Origin: Ligula intestinalis
Taxonomy: Eukaryota > Platyhelminthes > Cestoda > Diphyllobothriidea > Diphyllobothriidae
Reading direction: 5' to 3'
DNA: 64,000 nt
Assembly (NCBI GenBank): GCA_036362985.1
Contig: JAYGXS010000003.1
Location: 47,529,042-47,593,041, forward strand
This document shows, one piece after another, positions 33,531 through 45,414 of this stretch; the stretch's first letter is position 1; each line of letters starts with the position of its first letter. A program made the translations under genes and the position numbers. The notes beneath the pieces are model-generated. The model did not search any database. It was not told where the DNA came from and was given only the letters and a program-made list of their open reading frames with translations.

Positions 33531-35139
33531 GCCACCCAGGGGCAGGCAGGCAAGGCAGGCAAGTAGCCCTTGTTGGATCCGGAACCCCGCCGGGTGGGCC
33601 TCCATCCCGGCGGCGAGGAGGAGGAGAAGGAGGAGTCGGAGCAGCATAGTCAGGAGGGGCTGCTCTGTCATAAAAAAGACAGATTGAGAGGAGAAGAGAT
33701 GGATCCGCTAGCATCTCGCGTGTGGGAAAGCAGGCAAGCGTTGCACAAACTACGATCACCGAAAGTATTTTCTTATTATGGTAGGCATGTGATGCACTTT
33801 TTACGTGTCTTCCATTCTTTTTTTAAGACTGTTTCTGATGAGAATGAAAAAAGTCAGATGGATAATATTCTATTTGCAGCCTTCTTCCCTCCACTATCTG
33901 ATCAACAGTGGTGAGCAATTCTGATTCAAGCAGTACCAACCTTGCTCTCTTTTATCCGATCATTTGTCTGAATAGCATAACTAGTTCAAGCAAAATGGAA
34001 ATGTGCTTAGACGTAGCTGCTGACCTGGCATTTTTTCTAGTTTCTCATTTATCCTTCATATGGAGTTTGACCATCGATTTCGATTATGTGTACCATATGC
34101 TCAAAGACCAGGGATGGTGACTGTAGTGAGATATAGTGAAAGTAGACACGCAGCCATCGACCACACTCTAAATCCTCATCCCGCTTGAACCGATGACAAG
34201 ACAGAGTCGAGATGACCGAGCAGTGCTCAGGCGTAAGCCACTTTCTCCTAAGTAGGCCAGAAACAGTGCCTAACTTAGCCTTAAGTGACAGTAGCCTTTT
34301 GTGCTGGAACTACTGCACTACCCACCCGCAATCACATTCAGCAGTTTTCCAGAAAGATTCAAGGAGACCGAGTCTGGTATTGCTACTACTGCTCCTAATA
34401 TTAATACTACTGCATACTAGCAGTGTAGCTGAGTGATAGTAGTACTGGTACCATTTCCGACGCTAACCTTTTTCAGCGGAGACGCTGATTAAGGCGAATG
34501 CTGAGTCACATATCCCCTCGATCCCAACAGTAAGTGTGAGTCTGGGTTTATTGCATTCCGATAAACTACGTGTTTGAGGCCCGGGACACATCAGGGCTTT
34601 CCTTGGTTTGGGCCGTCTCGATTCTATCCACCAGGCCGTGTTATCTTATTGGTTAACGAAACATTATTAAGTAATAGCTCAAGTTTGACCATGCCTTTAT
34701 GTTACATGGTGCCATTTGCCGTTATCAGGCTAACTTTTTGCAGTATCGAACTCTATCCTGAGGTCTTAAAGCCATATCAGAAGAAAAGCAGTGCAAATTA
34801 CCAAGCTTCAACTGACTTCCTTGAATAGAGAAACATCCTCCCAGGGTGAGTCTTCATTTGCTAACCAAAATGCTTGTCACTGGCATGTGCGAGGTTTATC
34901 TGTCGCTGTCAGTTCGCGTTCCAGATATTTGCATGAACAAAGGAGAATACGTGTCGCGCACCGGATCAACTGACTTATTATCTTGAACTACAAGACAGTT
35001 TGCAATGATAGAGACTGTAATTACGTTGGAGAAATAGACCGCTGCAGACTCACCTACACGAGCACAAACTAGCGGCTGGGAGACGGGACGCAAACTCGTA
35101 ACTTTCAGCACATACGACAGACTGGCCAAGACTTCGATC
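33531..35139. other. Intergenic, no gene recognised
   Basis: Several open frames of 60-114 codons without recognisable domains. About 33600-33640 is GAG/GGA-rich. Confidence 0.4.
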
Positions 35140-35660
35140 CTCAAGGGGTGACTAACTTAGGCCGGGGAACCTCAAAAGCCGAAAGGCTGACGCTTGAGGC
35201 ATGATACTCAGGTGCCAACTCTGTCAACAGGCATCTGGACCTGCCCGCGGCCTACAACGCCTTGCCCAACTATGTGGGCAAAGGACAGAACAAGGCCGAA
35301 CAGAACGTTAGAATAGCAAGCAAAGAGGGTCCCACAACCAACCGGTCGGAAGAGGAGGCAGGGTTACCAGGACCCTTTACAGTGGGGACAAGGCGTCATT
35401 AATTGCTGTTCACGAACCCCGACTCCACTGACAGCTAATTAGTATGAACCACTATAATTGCCACCCGTCCGTCTTGACTGCTATGTCCAACCCCTTGACA
35501 CCCTGCTGACTTCTGAAAGTTGATTGGCCTATGTTCACTATAATTGCCGTTCTTTTGGTTGCTACTTCTCATCTCTAAAGATGGACTCCTGTAAGAGTTC
35601 GAAAGCTCACGACAATAAATCGATTGATCCAGTGCTCGGCATGTTTTCTTTCTTGTCCAT
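35140..35660 (+). mobile_element. PLE ORF tail and pLTR (third subfamily)
   Basis: About 35195-35400 resembles the PLE C-terminal segment of the 7.1 kb copy (peptide NSVNRHLDLPAAYNALPNYV). A pLTR-like block follows at about 35430-35660: CTAAAGATGGACTCCTGTAA, GAGTTCGAAAGCTCACGACA, an AATAAATCGATTGATCCAGT segment. The GGACTC/GAGTTC hairpin followed by GAAA sits where the main PLE family has its hammerhead-like motif. No RT or nuclease core is present. Confidence 0.55.
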
Positions 35661-36079
35661 AATTTAAGCTTTGTTCTTATTATAACCCATCTAGCAACAT
35701 TCTTCTAAAGAGGCAGGCTTAGATACGACGACTGGCGCCAATCGCACTTCTGCTTTATGATGCTAAAAGGTAGAAGATGAAACTAATCAGCCTAGCCTCG
35801 ACGTGTCGGAACACATCACCTCTAATCACAGCCCCCTATCCCTGTAAATCCTCGTTTTTGTTGAGTTAATTGAGGTGGTAGTAACGTCATGGACCTCCAG
35901 TTCAGATCAAAGTCGACATAGTGGAAATCCATAGCTTCACAGGTTGGGCGTGATGCCGGGCTTCAGATATTCCTGGACTAGGTGAGAAGCACGGCTATCT
36001 CGCAGCAGTCACTACGGCAGAAGTAGATATTGCCATCTCCTTCATCTTGATCGATAATGAATATTGACACTAGTTGACG
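35661..36079. other. Intergenic, no gene recognised
   Basis: Nothing recognised. Confidence 0.4.
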
Positions 36080-36425
36080 AACGTTCACCAAGTGCTAACG
36101 GAACTCGCTTGTTCTGCTCCGCCTTCGCCCTGGGCCTCATTTCTCGGGCTCTGGTCGCAGCTGTAGCAGCTAGTAGTATGGGAAGACAGCATTACCGGCA
36201 AACACAAGGGAGACTGGAATGTCCCTTTCTGACTTATTAGCCGTCGTCAGCCGGTCATACCCAGTCCCAAGTGGTGCACAGTCCGACCCTCGAACTCGCG
36301 ACCATTTGATCAGAGTCAAACGCTCAATCATTGAGCCTCGAGCTTGCTGTCTTGCCGGTTTAGGTCGGGAGATATTGGCACTAGAACACGAACCTTCAGC
36401 TAATGTGAACTAATAAGTAAGTAAC
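36080..36425 (-). repeat. SINE-like family C, near-complete copy
   Basis: On the minus strand: a CTAAACCGGCAAGACAGCAA head, a TTTGACTCTGATCAAATGGT segment, a B-box-like GCGAGTTCGAGGGTCGG, then TATGACCGGCTGACGACGGC, AGACTGGAATG-type, TTTGCCGG and CTACTAGCTGC blocks, and a GGCGAAGGCGGAGCAGAACA tail. The box region suggests a tRNA-derived SINE. Confidence 0.55.
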
Positions 36426-36715
36426 GTTCAATCCAGCCTCCCTTGTCGTTGCCGGCAGTACTAGCTGCGAAGTGGGGCAAGTGAGTTCCGTTGGCGTTAC
36501 GTGAACGTTCGTCAACGAGTGTCAATAGCTCCCAATCTAAGCCGGCAAGACAAAGAACTCACGGTTCGAGGGTTGGGGCATTAGACTCTGATCGAAAGGC
36601 CGCGAGCTTTAGCCTCGAGTGGTGCACCATTTGGGTTTGGATATGACTGGCTGACGACGGTAGGTGGACAAAAAAGTGGCCATTCCAGCCTCACTTGTCT
36701 TTGCCAGCAATAAAG
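36426..36715 (+). repeat. SINE-like family C, permuted plus-strand copy
   Basis: Starts with tail blocks (CCAGCCTCCCTTGTCGTTGC, GCAAGTGAGTTCCGTTGGCG), then GTGAACGTTCGTCAACGAGT, then the head and body (CTAAGCCGGCAAGACAAAGA, GACTCTGATCGAAAGGCCGC, GACTGGCTGACGACGG) and tail blocks again (CCAGCCTCACTTGTCTTTGC). Tail-head-tail order implies a tandem or circular source unit. It abuts the minus copy head to head. Confidence 0.5.
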
Positions 36716-38354
36716 TTCTGAATTCAACGTCCGCGGACACCTCATAATTATCGCTTATAAGTCACATTTTAACGGACAGAGAAGGATGGGTCGGAAGACA
36801 ACACAGGAGCGCGCAGATGTGTAAGGTCTCGACTTGGACCTGCCATTGTGCTATGTATTATGGACCTCAACTAAGTTAGCCAAAAGAAGAAGAGCCCAGA
36901 GTTGGCTTCATCACCGTTTGGGGAAACTGGAAAACTCCCTTCCTGTAGTTTATGAGTTAAAAGAGACTAACGGGTAAGAGGACTTTCAGGCAAATTGTGA
37001 AGTTTAACTAGGAGGAGGCTGGCATCAATAATAGGGCATGCTATGCTATGCTGTTGTGCTCCAGTTACCCGAAGTGTCAAGCTGGCTAATGTAGATGGGC
37101 GGCGCAGACTTAAAAGCTTCTTTGAGAGACACCGAAGGCTGCAGAGGGGAAACTGGCTGAGCTACATACTGCCAAGGTCACTACTGGACTACTCGACCAC
37201 CGGGACTCACTATTATTGGTGACTTTCCGAAACATAATATCCTACGCGGGCTAATTCCTTTATTCTCTGTCGGGAACGGTATAATTGTAGAAAGCAAATT
37301 AACTGGGGATGACTGCATACAAGTATACACAAGGGCTGACTAGGTGCAGGGAGTTTCGCTTTAAGTTGTCAGCTGGCAATAAATACCGGCGATTGTGGTG
37401 TCAGTATCGTCGTAATCTTAGACTAAGAAGGCGACCCGACTGGAAATCAAGCTACAATTTGACTGGCTGTCCAACAAATGTTCAGTCTATCGCATCAACT
37501 AGCTGTCGTCTTCTTACAGGACTTTGTGTTTTCTGGCAAGCTGCCAGATCCCCGAAGGATTAAGGGAATTTACAATCACAAACCGGGATAGTGGCGTGGA
37601 CTTAGCAAGAAATCCACAATTGAATTTGTAACTGCTGTTAAGTTAACAGGCCTTCGATGGGCACATTGATAGATGCACGCTGGATATAGTAGTTTAATGT
37701 TGGGCGACAAACGTTTACCTTTAAAGCACCGAACTCGCCGGTCACCTGCCCTTATTGAAAACTATCTGACAAAGTAGAAAACCATTCACTGCAGTAAGTT
37801 CACTAAGCATTAGACGCTTGGAAAAATTCCAGCTTGTCATCATCAAAAAACTACCAACACAAGCTCTGGGTCAGCAGCAAACGACCCGCGGGTGTGAAGA
37901 CCACCGCACTAGATGTGCTCAGTGCTAAAAATAACAAATTCTGATATGAGTCATCACGACTGAGAAGTCTCTCCCATGTTTATAATGGTCCGCGCCGAAT
38001 TAAAGTATGTCCGTGTACTCCTCTTCAGACTGTTGGTACCTGAAAATCGCAATTCAAATCTTTTCCTTTTGCCTTTAACGTTTCTTAAACTTAAGATCAC
38101 TGACACTGATCCGAGCGCAGCCGCCAGCTCTTACGGATTACTAACAAAAACCAACGAAGTAAATGAGTCAGTCTGTATGGTCAATATTTGGATGGAAAAA
38201 CGCTTGGGTCCGAGTGAGGTGTCTGCAAAGGAGAGACATCTGTCTCTTCATTTATTTCAAAGGTAAATTCAGGATGATCATCTCGAGAACTGCAACTTAT
38301 AGCCCAACAGCCGCAGGCTACAAATTCGATCAGGGCCCCATGACACTCTTCGAT
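36716..38354. other. Intergenic, no gene recognised
   Basis: Open frames at 37309-37563 and 37976-38266 (+) have no recognisable domain. Confidence 0.4.
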
Positions 38355-38665
38355 GAACGTTCACCTGACCGATAATGAGACTCATGTGTTCCGCTCTGCC
38401 TTGGGTTTCACCAGAGGCTCTGACAGCCGCAGCAGCTGATAGTCTGGGTAAGTGATATTGACGGCAAAGCCCCTGACCTAAACCGGCTAGACAACGAGCT
38501 CCCGGCTCAATGTTTAGGGTAGCTAACTCTGATCAAAAAGGTCGCGAGTTCAAGGCTCGGGCGGGACACCACTTGTGTCTGGGTATGACTGGCTGACGAC
38601 GGCTAGTAAGCCAGAAATCGCCATTCCGGTCTCCACTGTCTTTGCCGGCAATACTATTTGCATTC
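38355..38665. repeat. SINE-like family C, inverted pair
   Basis: About 38357-38468 is a minus-strand tail (GTTCACCTGACC, CGCTCTGCCTTGGGTTTCAC, CAGCAGCTGATAGTCTGGG, a TTGACGGCAAAG end). About 38470-38665 is a plus-strand copy with AAACCGGCTAGACAACGAGC, GGTCGCGAGTTCAAGGCTCG, GACTGGCTGACGACGGCTAG and a TTTGCCGGCAATACTA tail. Confidence 0.55.
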
Positions 38666-39409
38666 AATACTGTTGACTGAGTGAGGATCAAGAGTAACAT
38701 GCAACGGGTTGCCTTCCCTGAGTCTTACATTTAGAAGGCACCAGACACAAAAGACTATGTAGCCTTGAGAAAACAATTCTGTGTAAACCAAGGGAATAAA
38801 TACCCATCGGCCGTGTAAGTGATACTTAATCTCATTTCTTACCCTATCTCCAAAATTAACCTTACGCCTCCTCCCCTTGAAAATAACGCATGGGCACCTA
38901 TAATATGGGGTAGTATATTCTGGTGTGCTACCAGTTTCTGATTAGAATGCACGGTCAGTTAGGGCAGCCCCGCCCGCCCGCCCGCACCACTAGCGTCATC
39001 GTCCTCGATGTTGCCGCCAGCCACACGAATAACTGCAGCTCCACGACCATTTTATAGAGACCAATGCGCGAGGAGGTGGCCCGCGAGTTCCGCTTTTCGA
39101 TGGCCCGTTCGAGTACCCGCAACTTCGGGGCAGAATCGGCACTGACCCTGCCTCAACCGCCTTCTAAGTGTATCCCCACAAAGGAGTGTAGCCTGGCTGC
39201 GATGGCCTACGCACCCTGCCTGCCCGCAACCGTGCGTCCGGCGGGATCTCATGCCGCGCCAGCCCACTTCTCCGACCGACGGCTTTCAGTCTTCGATGTG
39301 ACACTTCTACATCGACGCTGCTCCAGCAACCGACGTTCCCGCAGCTCGACCTCCAGTCAAATAAATACAGGTGCTTTCTTCTATGCCAATACAAGCGAAC
39401 ATGCGAGTC
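38666..39409. other. Intergenic, GC-rich second half
   Basis: A (CCCG)n tract lies at 38967-38986. About 39040-39400 is GC-rich, which allows long overlapping open frames on both strands (for example 39064-39420 +, 39164-39394 -). None resembles a known protein. It borders a PLE pLTR and could be PLE 5' sequence. Confidence 0.35.
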
Positions 39410-39700
39410 CCAGGAAGTAATTTAGAAGAAAACGACTCGATTGCTGGGACAATACTTTTATTCACCTGACCTTTCGATATCTGTCGCAGTTTCGTCATCA
39501 GAGACATAATCAGAGAACAATAGCAGATAGGGTAGCACATGCACAGGAGTTTGCAGTATTTATAGGATACAGTAATTACTGCAAACATACGACGATAATT
39601 AAGCGTAATTGCCTTATTGAGTGCTGGTGGTCTGTTGAACGGCAAGCGGGCTCTGACCTGTTGACTTTTCATCATGCGTAGTGGACTCGGGCGTGACAGA
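39410..39700 (-). mobile_element. PLE fragment: ORF tail and pLTR
   Basis: On the minus strand, about 39700-39610 matches the last coding segment of the PLE at 26.9 kb (plus-strand GGCTCTGACCTGTTGACTTT). A pLTR follows at about 39600-39410 with GGATACAGTAATTACTGCAA, a CTGATGACGAAACTGCGACA segment (26-base hammerhead-like box region with GAAAGGTC in place of GAAACGTC), and CTGGGACTCGCATGTTCGCT as its end. Confidence 0.6.
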
Positions 39701-39704
39701 GGTC

Positions 39705-39925
39705 CTAACAGTCGTAGCGGCTAGTAGTATAGGCTGATCGTATTGCCGGCAAAGACAAGAGAAACTAGAATAGCCATTTCTGGCTTACTAGCCGTCTTCA
39801 GCCAGTCATATCCAGACCCAAGTGGTGGGATACTCGAGACTTTTTGAGTCAAGCCATTGAACCACGAGTTCGTTTTCTAACCGGTGAAGGTCAGGGGATA
39901 TTGACACTCGTTGACGACAACACCA
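39705..39925 (-). repeat. SINE-like family C, partial copy
   Basis: CTAGTAGTATAGGCTGATCG, ATTGCCGGCAAAGACAAGAG, TTCAGCCAGTCATATCCAGA and GATATTGACACTCGTTGACG are in family order, minus orientation. It adjoins the PLE fragment. Confidence 0.55.
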
Positions 39926-41966
39926 CCGTCGCTCTCACACAACAAATTGAAGTAAGGACCTCAAGTAAGAAACTCACTTGACCGATGTACCCGGAAGCGG
40001 AAACAATTTACCCACCCCTCTTTCTCGATGTGTAAGTACACCGAATTGCAGTACTCAGAAAAGAATTCATTGATACCAGATTAGCATTAAACTTCCGCAA
40101 AGTCTAGTGTCCCAACAATTGAGCTGTGGTCGCACTCTAATACACATATTTGAAGCCCAATGCAGCATACCAACTGCACAACTATATCAGTGTGAACTCT
40201 TCAGAGCAACTGGGCATGTAAGACATTCCAGCGCGATGGACGCTAGCCAGTCTTAAAGGCACTGGGCAGTTACCGAAGGACTGGGCGGCGAATGAAGAAA
40301 TTAGCTCAGCATTTTAATTTCTATCCAATTTTGTGCGAAAAGGGTCCGACTGCGAAGAGCCGACTAACCTAACCGAACAGCCTAGAAAGAAACGTCTGCG
40401 CCCAACAAGATCATCCTGGTACGCTTAGTTCCGCCAATTCAGCAGGTTATCTGTCCAGCTGTGAAGGATGAGTGTCAGCTTTGCGCATATTGAATGGACG
40501 CAATTTTTTAAAAAAGAGGTAAATATACTTTGGTTGTACTTATTTGTATTTGTTACGACAGTGATCGTGCCTGATCTAGCCGGCCTCAACGATTTCACGG
40601 TCGGTACCCCTCCACGCGTGATGATTAGCGGCAGCGCACCTGGAAGGCTCCATTCAGTCTCCTCTCCAGCAACGGAGACCTTCTATACTTTGGTTCACCA
40701 TAACCGACCCTATAAAAATTAATTGATGCGGGCCCCATTGCCCCATGTAAAATAATAGTAATTTAGCAAGCCTTGAACGAGACGCGGGCAAATACAGTGT
40801 ATGCGTTAGCGCGGAACTACAGACAATTGCACTATGCCCATGTCGTCTACTGTCTGCAGGTCACTGACAAAAGTACACACCTCTTGGTCCCCAAATAGAT
40901 GACAAGTGGTATACAGCTGACGTCTTGACTTGCTCAACGCTACAGACTGCAGAAAGACCGAAAACGCGTACACCTTCGCGACTGTCGCCTTTCAGGTACG
41001 CGACAGAATGCATTACCCTTCCCCTACCTCGACAACGCAACGCAAAACTACAGCACCCTCGAAGCAGAGTAAAACAAAAAACAGTCGCACAAGCAACCCA
41101 CTTCTGTTTAAAATGAATAACATGCTGCATTAATCAAACCACAGACTAAATTAAATACAAAAGGAAACGCAAATTACTGTGACATTTCGCTGCGCTGTAA
41201 ACAATATCTGTATAGAGGGCTGACAGTATGAGCACGAGGATACATCTGCGAGTGCGAAAAATAAAGAATATTCACTTAAATAATGAAAGTAAAGAAACGT
41301 GGAGGACAAAGATCATAAAGAATGATAAATGGCAGCAGGGTGAAAGGAAAGCAGGGTCCAGGAACAAAACCACCCAGCTGACAAGTAAAAAATTCGCCGC
41401 ATAAACAAAATTGCGGATCAGTCATGATAGGGACGTTAAGCATGAAAGATCTTCGGCAAGATAAACAGAGGTTTGCCGAGGCTCATTATGAAAGCGGTAC
41501 CAGCGCGTACATGCCTCAGGTTGGGTGGGTGGGTGGGCAACACGGCAGCAGAAAAAGACTCCCAACAGCCAGCTATATCCCAGTAACTAGGGATGGGGAG
41601 TTGAAGACTGGACGAGTACATAAAGGCATCGAAGACACAAGGGAGTAGTCGGAACCAATTAATATAGATAAGGGTGTAAGCGGGGTGTTGCCCGCCGCTG
41701 TCGCGGTCATGTTTGGCTTAAAATTGGAACATCACAGACGACAGTAATGCTGGATATTGGTCGTGAGTGTGCTAGCAACGACATGCGGCGTCGTCATTCT
41801 TAGCTTGAATCTCGAAGACAGAGGTTTAAAGTAAAATATTCACACATATATATGCGTGTGCGTGTTTTTTATGAGAGAGTAATGCAAGCAAGATATGATT
41901 CTTATATCGCAACCGTTCTTGATGGCGAGGCAATGGCAGCTGCCACTCCCTGCTCCCTCGGTTCCA
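39926..41966. other. Intergenic, includes presumed 3' UTR of calcineurin B
   Basis: No other gene recognised. The calcineurin B transcript runs leftward into this region. I found no unambiguous polyadenylation signal close to its stop codon on the minus strand. Short open frames, including opposed pairs at 40861-41133, have no known domains. Confidence 0.4.
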
Positions 41967-44900
41967 CTACACATCGACCACCATTTTTTTGTGAACGTCG
42001 AGACCACTGACAACTTGGCAGAATTCTTTGAAGGAAATCTTGCCATCCCCATCCTGGTCGGCAAACATGATCGTTTTGTCCACAATCTGTTGTAATTGAG
42101 CATCCTTCAGATTATTGCCAACCATCATCTTTAAAACCTAAAAAAGACCGAAATTTCGTTCAACAGAACTGAGGCGAACGGACTGAAAAGATACAAAAAG
42201 TGGAAAGGCAAGTCGCCTGAGGAAGAGTTAAGAAAAAAACTGTCAAATTGAGGCAAATGTTTGCATCCCACGTGTAGATAGAGAAGTAGAAAAAAAACTG
42301 TCTTTTGCATGCTGTCCGAGGGTAAAAAATACAGAGAACTCGAACATCAAAGACCTAACTGCCACTAATTTACATGAGACGACATTGCAATGCTTAGCAT
42401 GACCTCGCAAGTGCACATTAAGAGCCAGGTAATGCTGCCGATTCCTTGCTTGAATGTGAATTTTTGTTGGCGGTAAACAGTGCTGTCGACTGCGTAATAT
42501 CAACAAACACTACATACTTGATGTTTAACCTCAGATCTCAGGAGTTATTGTCTGCTTGGGTTTTCGCTGCCTAAAACCGAGGGCTATAGATCCGTTTTGA
42601 AGGTCAACCGACTCCAACTTTTTCCAAGCAGAAGGGCGGCAATTTCTTAAGCGGCAAGCCACGGAGTAATACTTGTGTTTTCTCCAGGGCCAGTTATGGG
42701 GCGAATTTGCAATGGGCAATTATTACAAGGGTGGGGTGTATTACCTCAACCAAAGTTCGAAACCAGGCCTAGACCTAAAGCATAAACGTAATTATGAAAT
42801 GTTACATGTAGAACTGGAGGTATCTTATCGAAAGCCTAGACAGCTGATGACAGCGTTTCGCAACTTTCAAAAGAAAAATTCTCATTCGAATTTCTAGTTA
42901 GCAAATCGTAAAAGTGCGTACGACGAACGAAGAGCTCGTGGGTTTAGCGAAGGTAAGCAGTTCTACATTAGGTAGAACGAATTTCAGGGCCCAAATAAAA
43001 AACAAGCTACAAGAGCTTTGCATAAACATCGACGTTCATGCTTATTAAGGCAGGCCTGAATTCCGGGAAGTTGAAGTACCAGAACAACACTAGAAACACA
43101 GGTTAGGATGAATAACTGTTTCGGAGGCTGAACTCAATACTTATGAAGTTTAAAGAGGTAATCACTTTAAAACTAAGTTGTCTTTATGTAGGTCTATGAG
43201 GTAAATACAAACTCTCACATTTGACTGGGCTTCAACGATGCGTCTCAACAGAATTGACGTAGTCGGGTAGAGGATGAGGGTTTTTTGGAGCGACCAGTTC
43301 ATTAAAGTGAAGTGTCCTAGGCAGGACGAGGGCGATGTTGGAGTTCCCAAAACGTCACAGTTTGCTACCGATAACAGTGATGATACAGAAGGACAACTAG
43401 GGATATGAGTTAAGTCCACAAAAGCTACCCCAAAAGCTACTTATATCTTCCAGACTATGCATGTCAATATTAGTAGCACCAAAGGAAGCTGGTAGAAGCT
43501 TCTCAATGATTAACAGAACATCGTCAGAAACATAGCCAAGTTTGCTGGTTTAATAATTCATACCCGAAGTGTTTAAATTAAGCTGGCATTTCAAAAGGTA
43601 GAACTACCGAGGATCAGAGTACATATTCCGATGCCAGTACCCAAAAATGAAAGAAATGCATCTTCAGCATTACCAGTCTAGGTATGACTTGCGATGATCA
43701 AAGACTGAGTGATCGACGTGAGCAATAGTGCAATTTTTATCGTTTCCGACTACCTCGCAGGTTAAAAACGTTCGGTTAGACGGTGGGAAATTTCAGAGAC
43801 AAAGCAAGGGCTACTTAGAGAAACCGAGAGAAGCGGCAAATCTTATCCTGTTTATTCAAATATAGATCATGTGAAAACTCTAAATATATAGCTGTTCACT
43901 AATACACACCGGCAAATCTGATATTACAGAGGAATAATTGACCTAGAATGTGCTAATAGACAGCAAGAAAAAGAAAACAGCAGGCAGATTTACAACAGGT
44001 GCCCTAACCACATAAGAGGCGGCCAAAAAAACAAGATTGACTGTTGATACAAGAGAATTAAACTTTAAAAAATTGAGTTTATTTTACATATCTTGATGCC
44101 TAGATAGGAGTTTGCAGTACAACCAAAGGCGTGTTTGGGTTAGAGCATATAAGTTCCAAGGTGGATAGTAGTCTTTATACAGTGTATTTTCGAGTTAAGG
44201 TGAAAAGAAAAACACGGATCAAAGAACTGCACATCGCGCCTGTATCTCACGGCACGAGAAATGACAAAAGTCCACAAACCAGTTACATGCAGTTATCTCT
44301 GTATGAATTAGGTTGTATACGCAGTCATATTCTTCTATAATCATTAGCTCTGGGAATATATTAAACAGAATAGTCTACGTACATTAATTCTTCGAAAAAC
44401 TAATTTGAGACAGAAGGTGCTAAAATGGGCTCTAAATGTTCGCCTTTATATTGGTTTTTAATCAAAATCGTACTAAAAATGTGATCAAGACGAGTTGGTA
44501 TGGCCTTGAAAATCATTTTAACTCGTCAGGTAGTTTCGAAATTGAAGGAATATGTTTGTTGAGCGAGGCGAAACAAAAACGAGCAAGCACTTGAGTGATT
44601 ACCAAAACTGAGCAAAGAATGTCCACTTTATAGAGTATGATGAAGTAGGCGACAAAGAAGTTATATAATCTGGCAGGTGAAAGCAACTAGAACGTTCGCA
44701 TATTTTTATGAAATGCCAGAAAAAGAGTTGCCACAGACCAACAGATCCGGACTAGTAAGCATGAGATGCTCCGGACGATTAAAATTTGGAACAGGAAACT
44801 AAACCTATACATCATCAACATATGCAACTCTTATTCGAAACGGCCTGTTTTTTTACAGGTATCAGTCATTTTCATGTTAAAAGATATATACTGACAATTG

Positions 44901-45380
44901 GAAAGACTGCATAGCTCCGGTGAGCTGAGAGAGGCAAACGATAATGAGCGAGAATACACAAATCAACGACCATGCACTACACAAATCAAGAATTAAGAAG
45001 TCACGTCTAAATAAAATTTACAGGAATACATCCGAGCTAACCTGAAATAGTTCGCCATTGCTTATGAAACCATCATCGTCCATATCGTAGATCTTGAAAG
45101 CAAAGTTTAATTTTGCCTCTTTGTTGCCCTTTACACTGAACTGGGACATTCCATCAATGAATTCCTTGAAATCGACTTCTCCGTTCCCATCTGTGTCGAA
45201 AATGTCAATAACCCTGGATACTAGAGGATTTTGCTGCAGTTCTGGTAAACTCATAAATTCTTCAACACTGAGGGAGCCTGATCCATCAAGGTCCAGTTTT
45301 TTAAAACGCTTTCCGAGTCTTTTTATCTCCTCAACGTCGAATGTGGAACACAATTCGGGGAGTGAAGTTTCGTTGCCCAT
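41967..45380 (-). CDS. CNB: Calcineurin subunit B (regulatory, EF-hand), two exons
   Basis: Ca2+-binding regulatory subunit of the protein phosphatase calcineurin (PP2B), which acts with the catalytic A subunit in the cytosol and at membranes. Exon 1 is 45380-45042 (113 codons), exon 2 is 42137-41967 (56 codons plus TAG), joined in phase 0 at GELFQ/VLKMMVG. The 169-residue product is one shorter than the usual 170, with the difference near residue 9. Four EF-hand loops are complete: residues 30-41 ([12 protein letters not shown]), 62-73 ([12 protein letters not shown]), 99-110 ([12 protein letters not shown]) and 140-151 ([12 protein letters not shown]). The protein starts MGNE, the N-myristoylation signal of the family, and ends HKKMVVDV as in animal orthologues. 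The in-frame ATG 44 codons upstream (45512) is rejected because it would bury the myristoylation site. The donor is CAG/GTTAGC and the acceptor TAG/GTT. Confidence 0.96.
42138..45041 (-). other. Intron of calcineurin B
   Basis: 2,904 bp, GT-AG on the minus strand (donor GTTAGC at 45041, acceptor ending TAG at 42138). It is AT-rich and contains no repeat family or gene that I could assign. Confidence 0.9.
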
Positions 45381-45414
45381 TTTACTAGAACACCCACAGG
45401 CGTCAAAACAGAAA
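45381..45414 (-). promoter_or_regulatory. Possible splice acceptor just upstream of calcineurin B start
   Basis: On the minus strand the sequence before the ATG is pyrimidine-rich (TTCGTCTTTCTGTTTTGACG to the left, then GTGTTCTAG) and ends CTAG/TAAAATG, five bases before the start codon. This could accept a spliced leader (known in cestodes) or a 5' UTR exon. It is inferred from pattern only. Confidence 0.3.

Noticed and set aside
39052..39420. Long open frames on both strands in GC-rich sequence
   Set aside because: GC richness removes stops in several frames at once; no family match. PLE 5' sequence remains possible.
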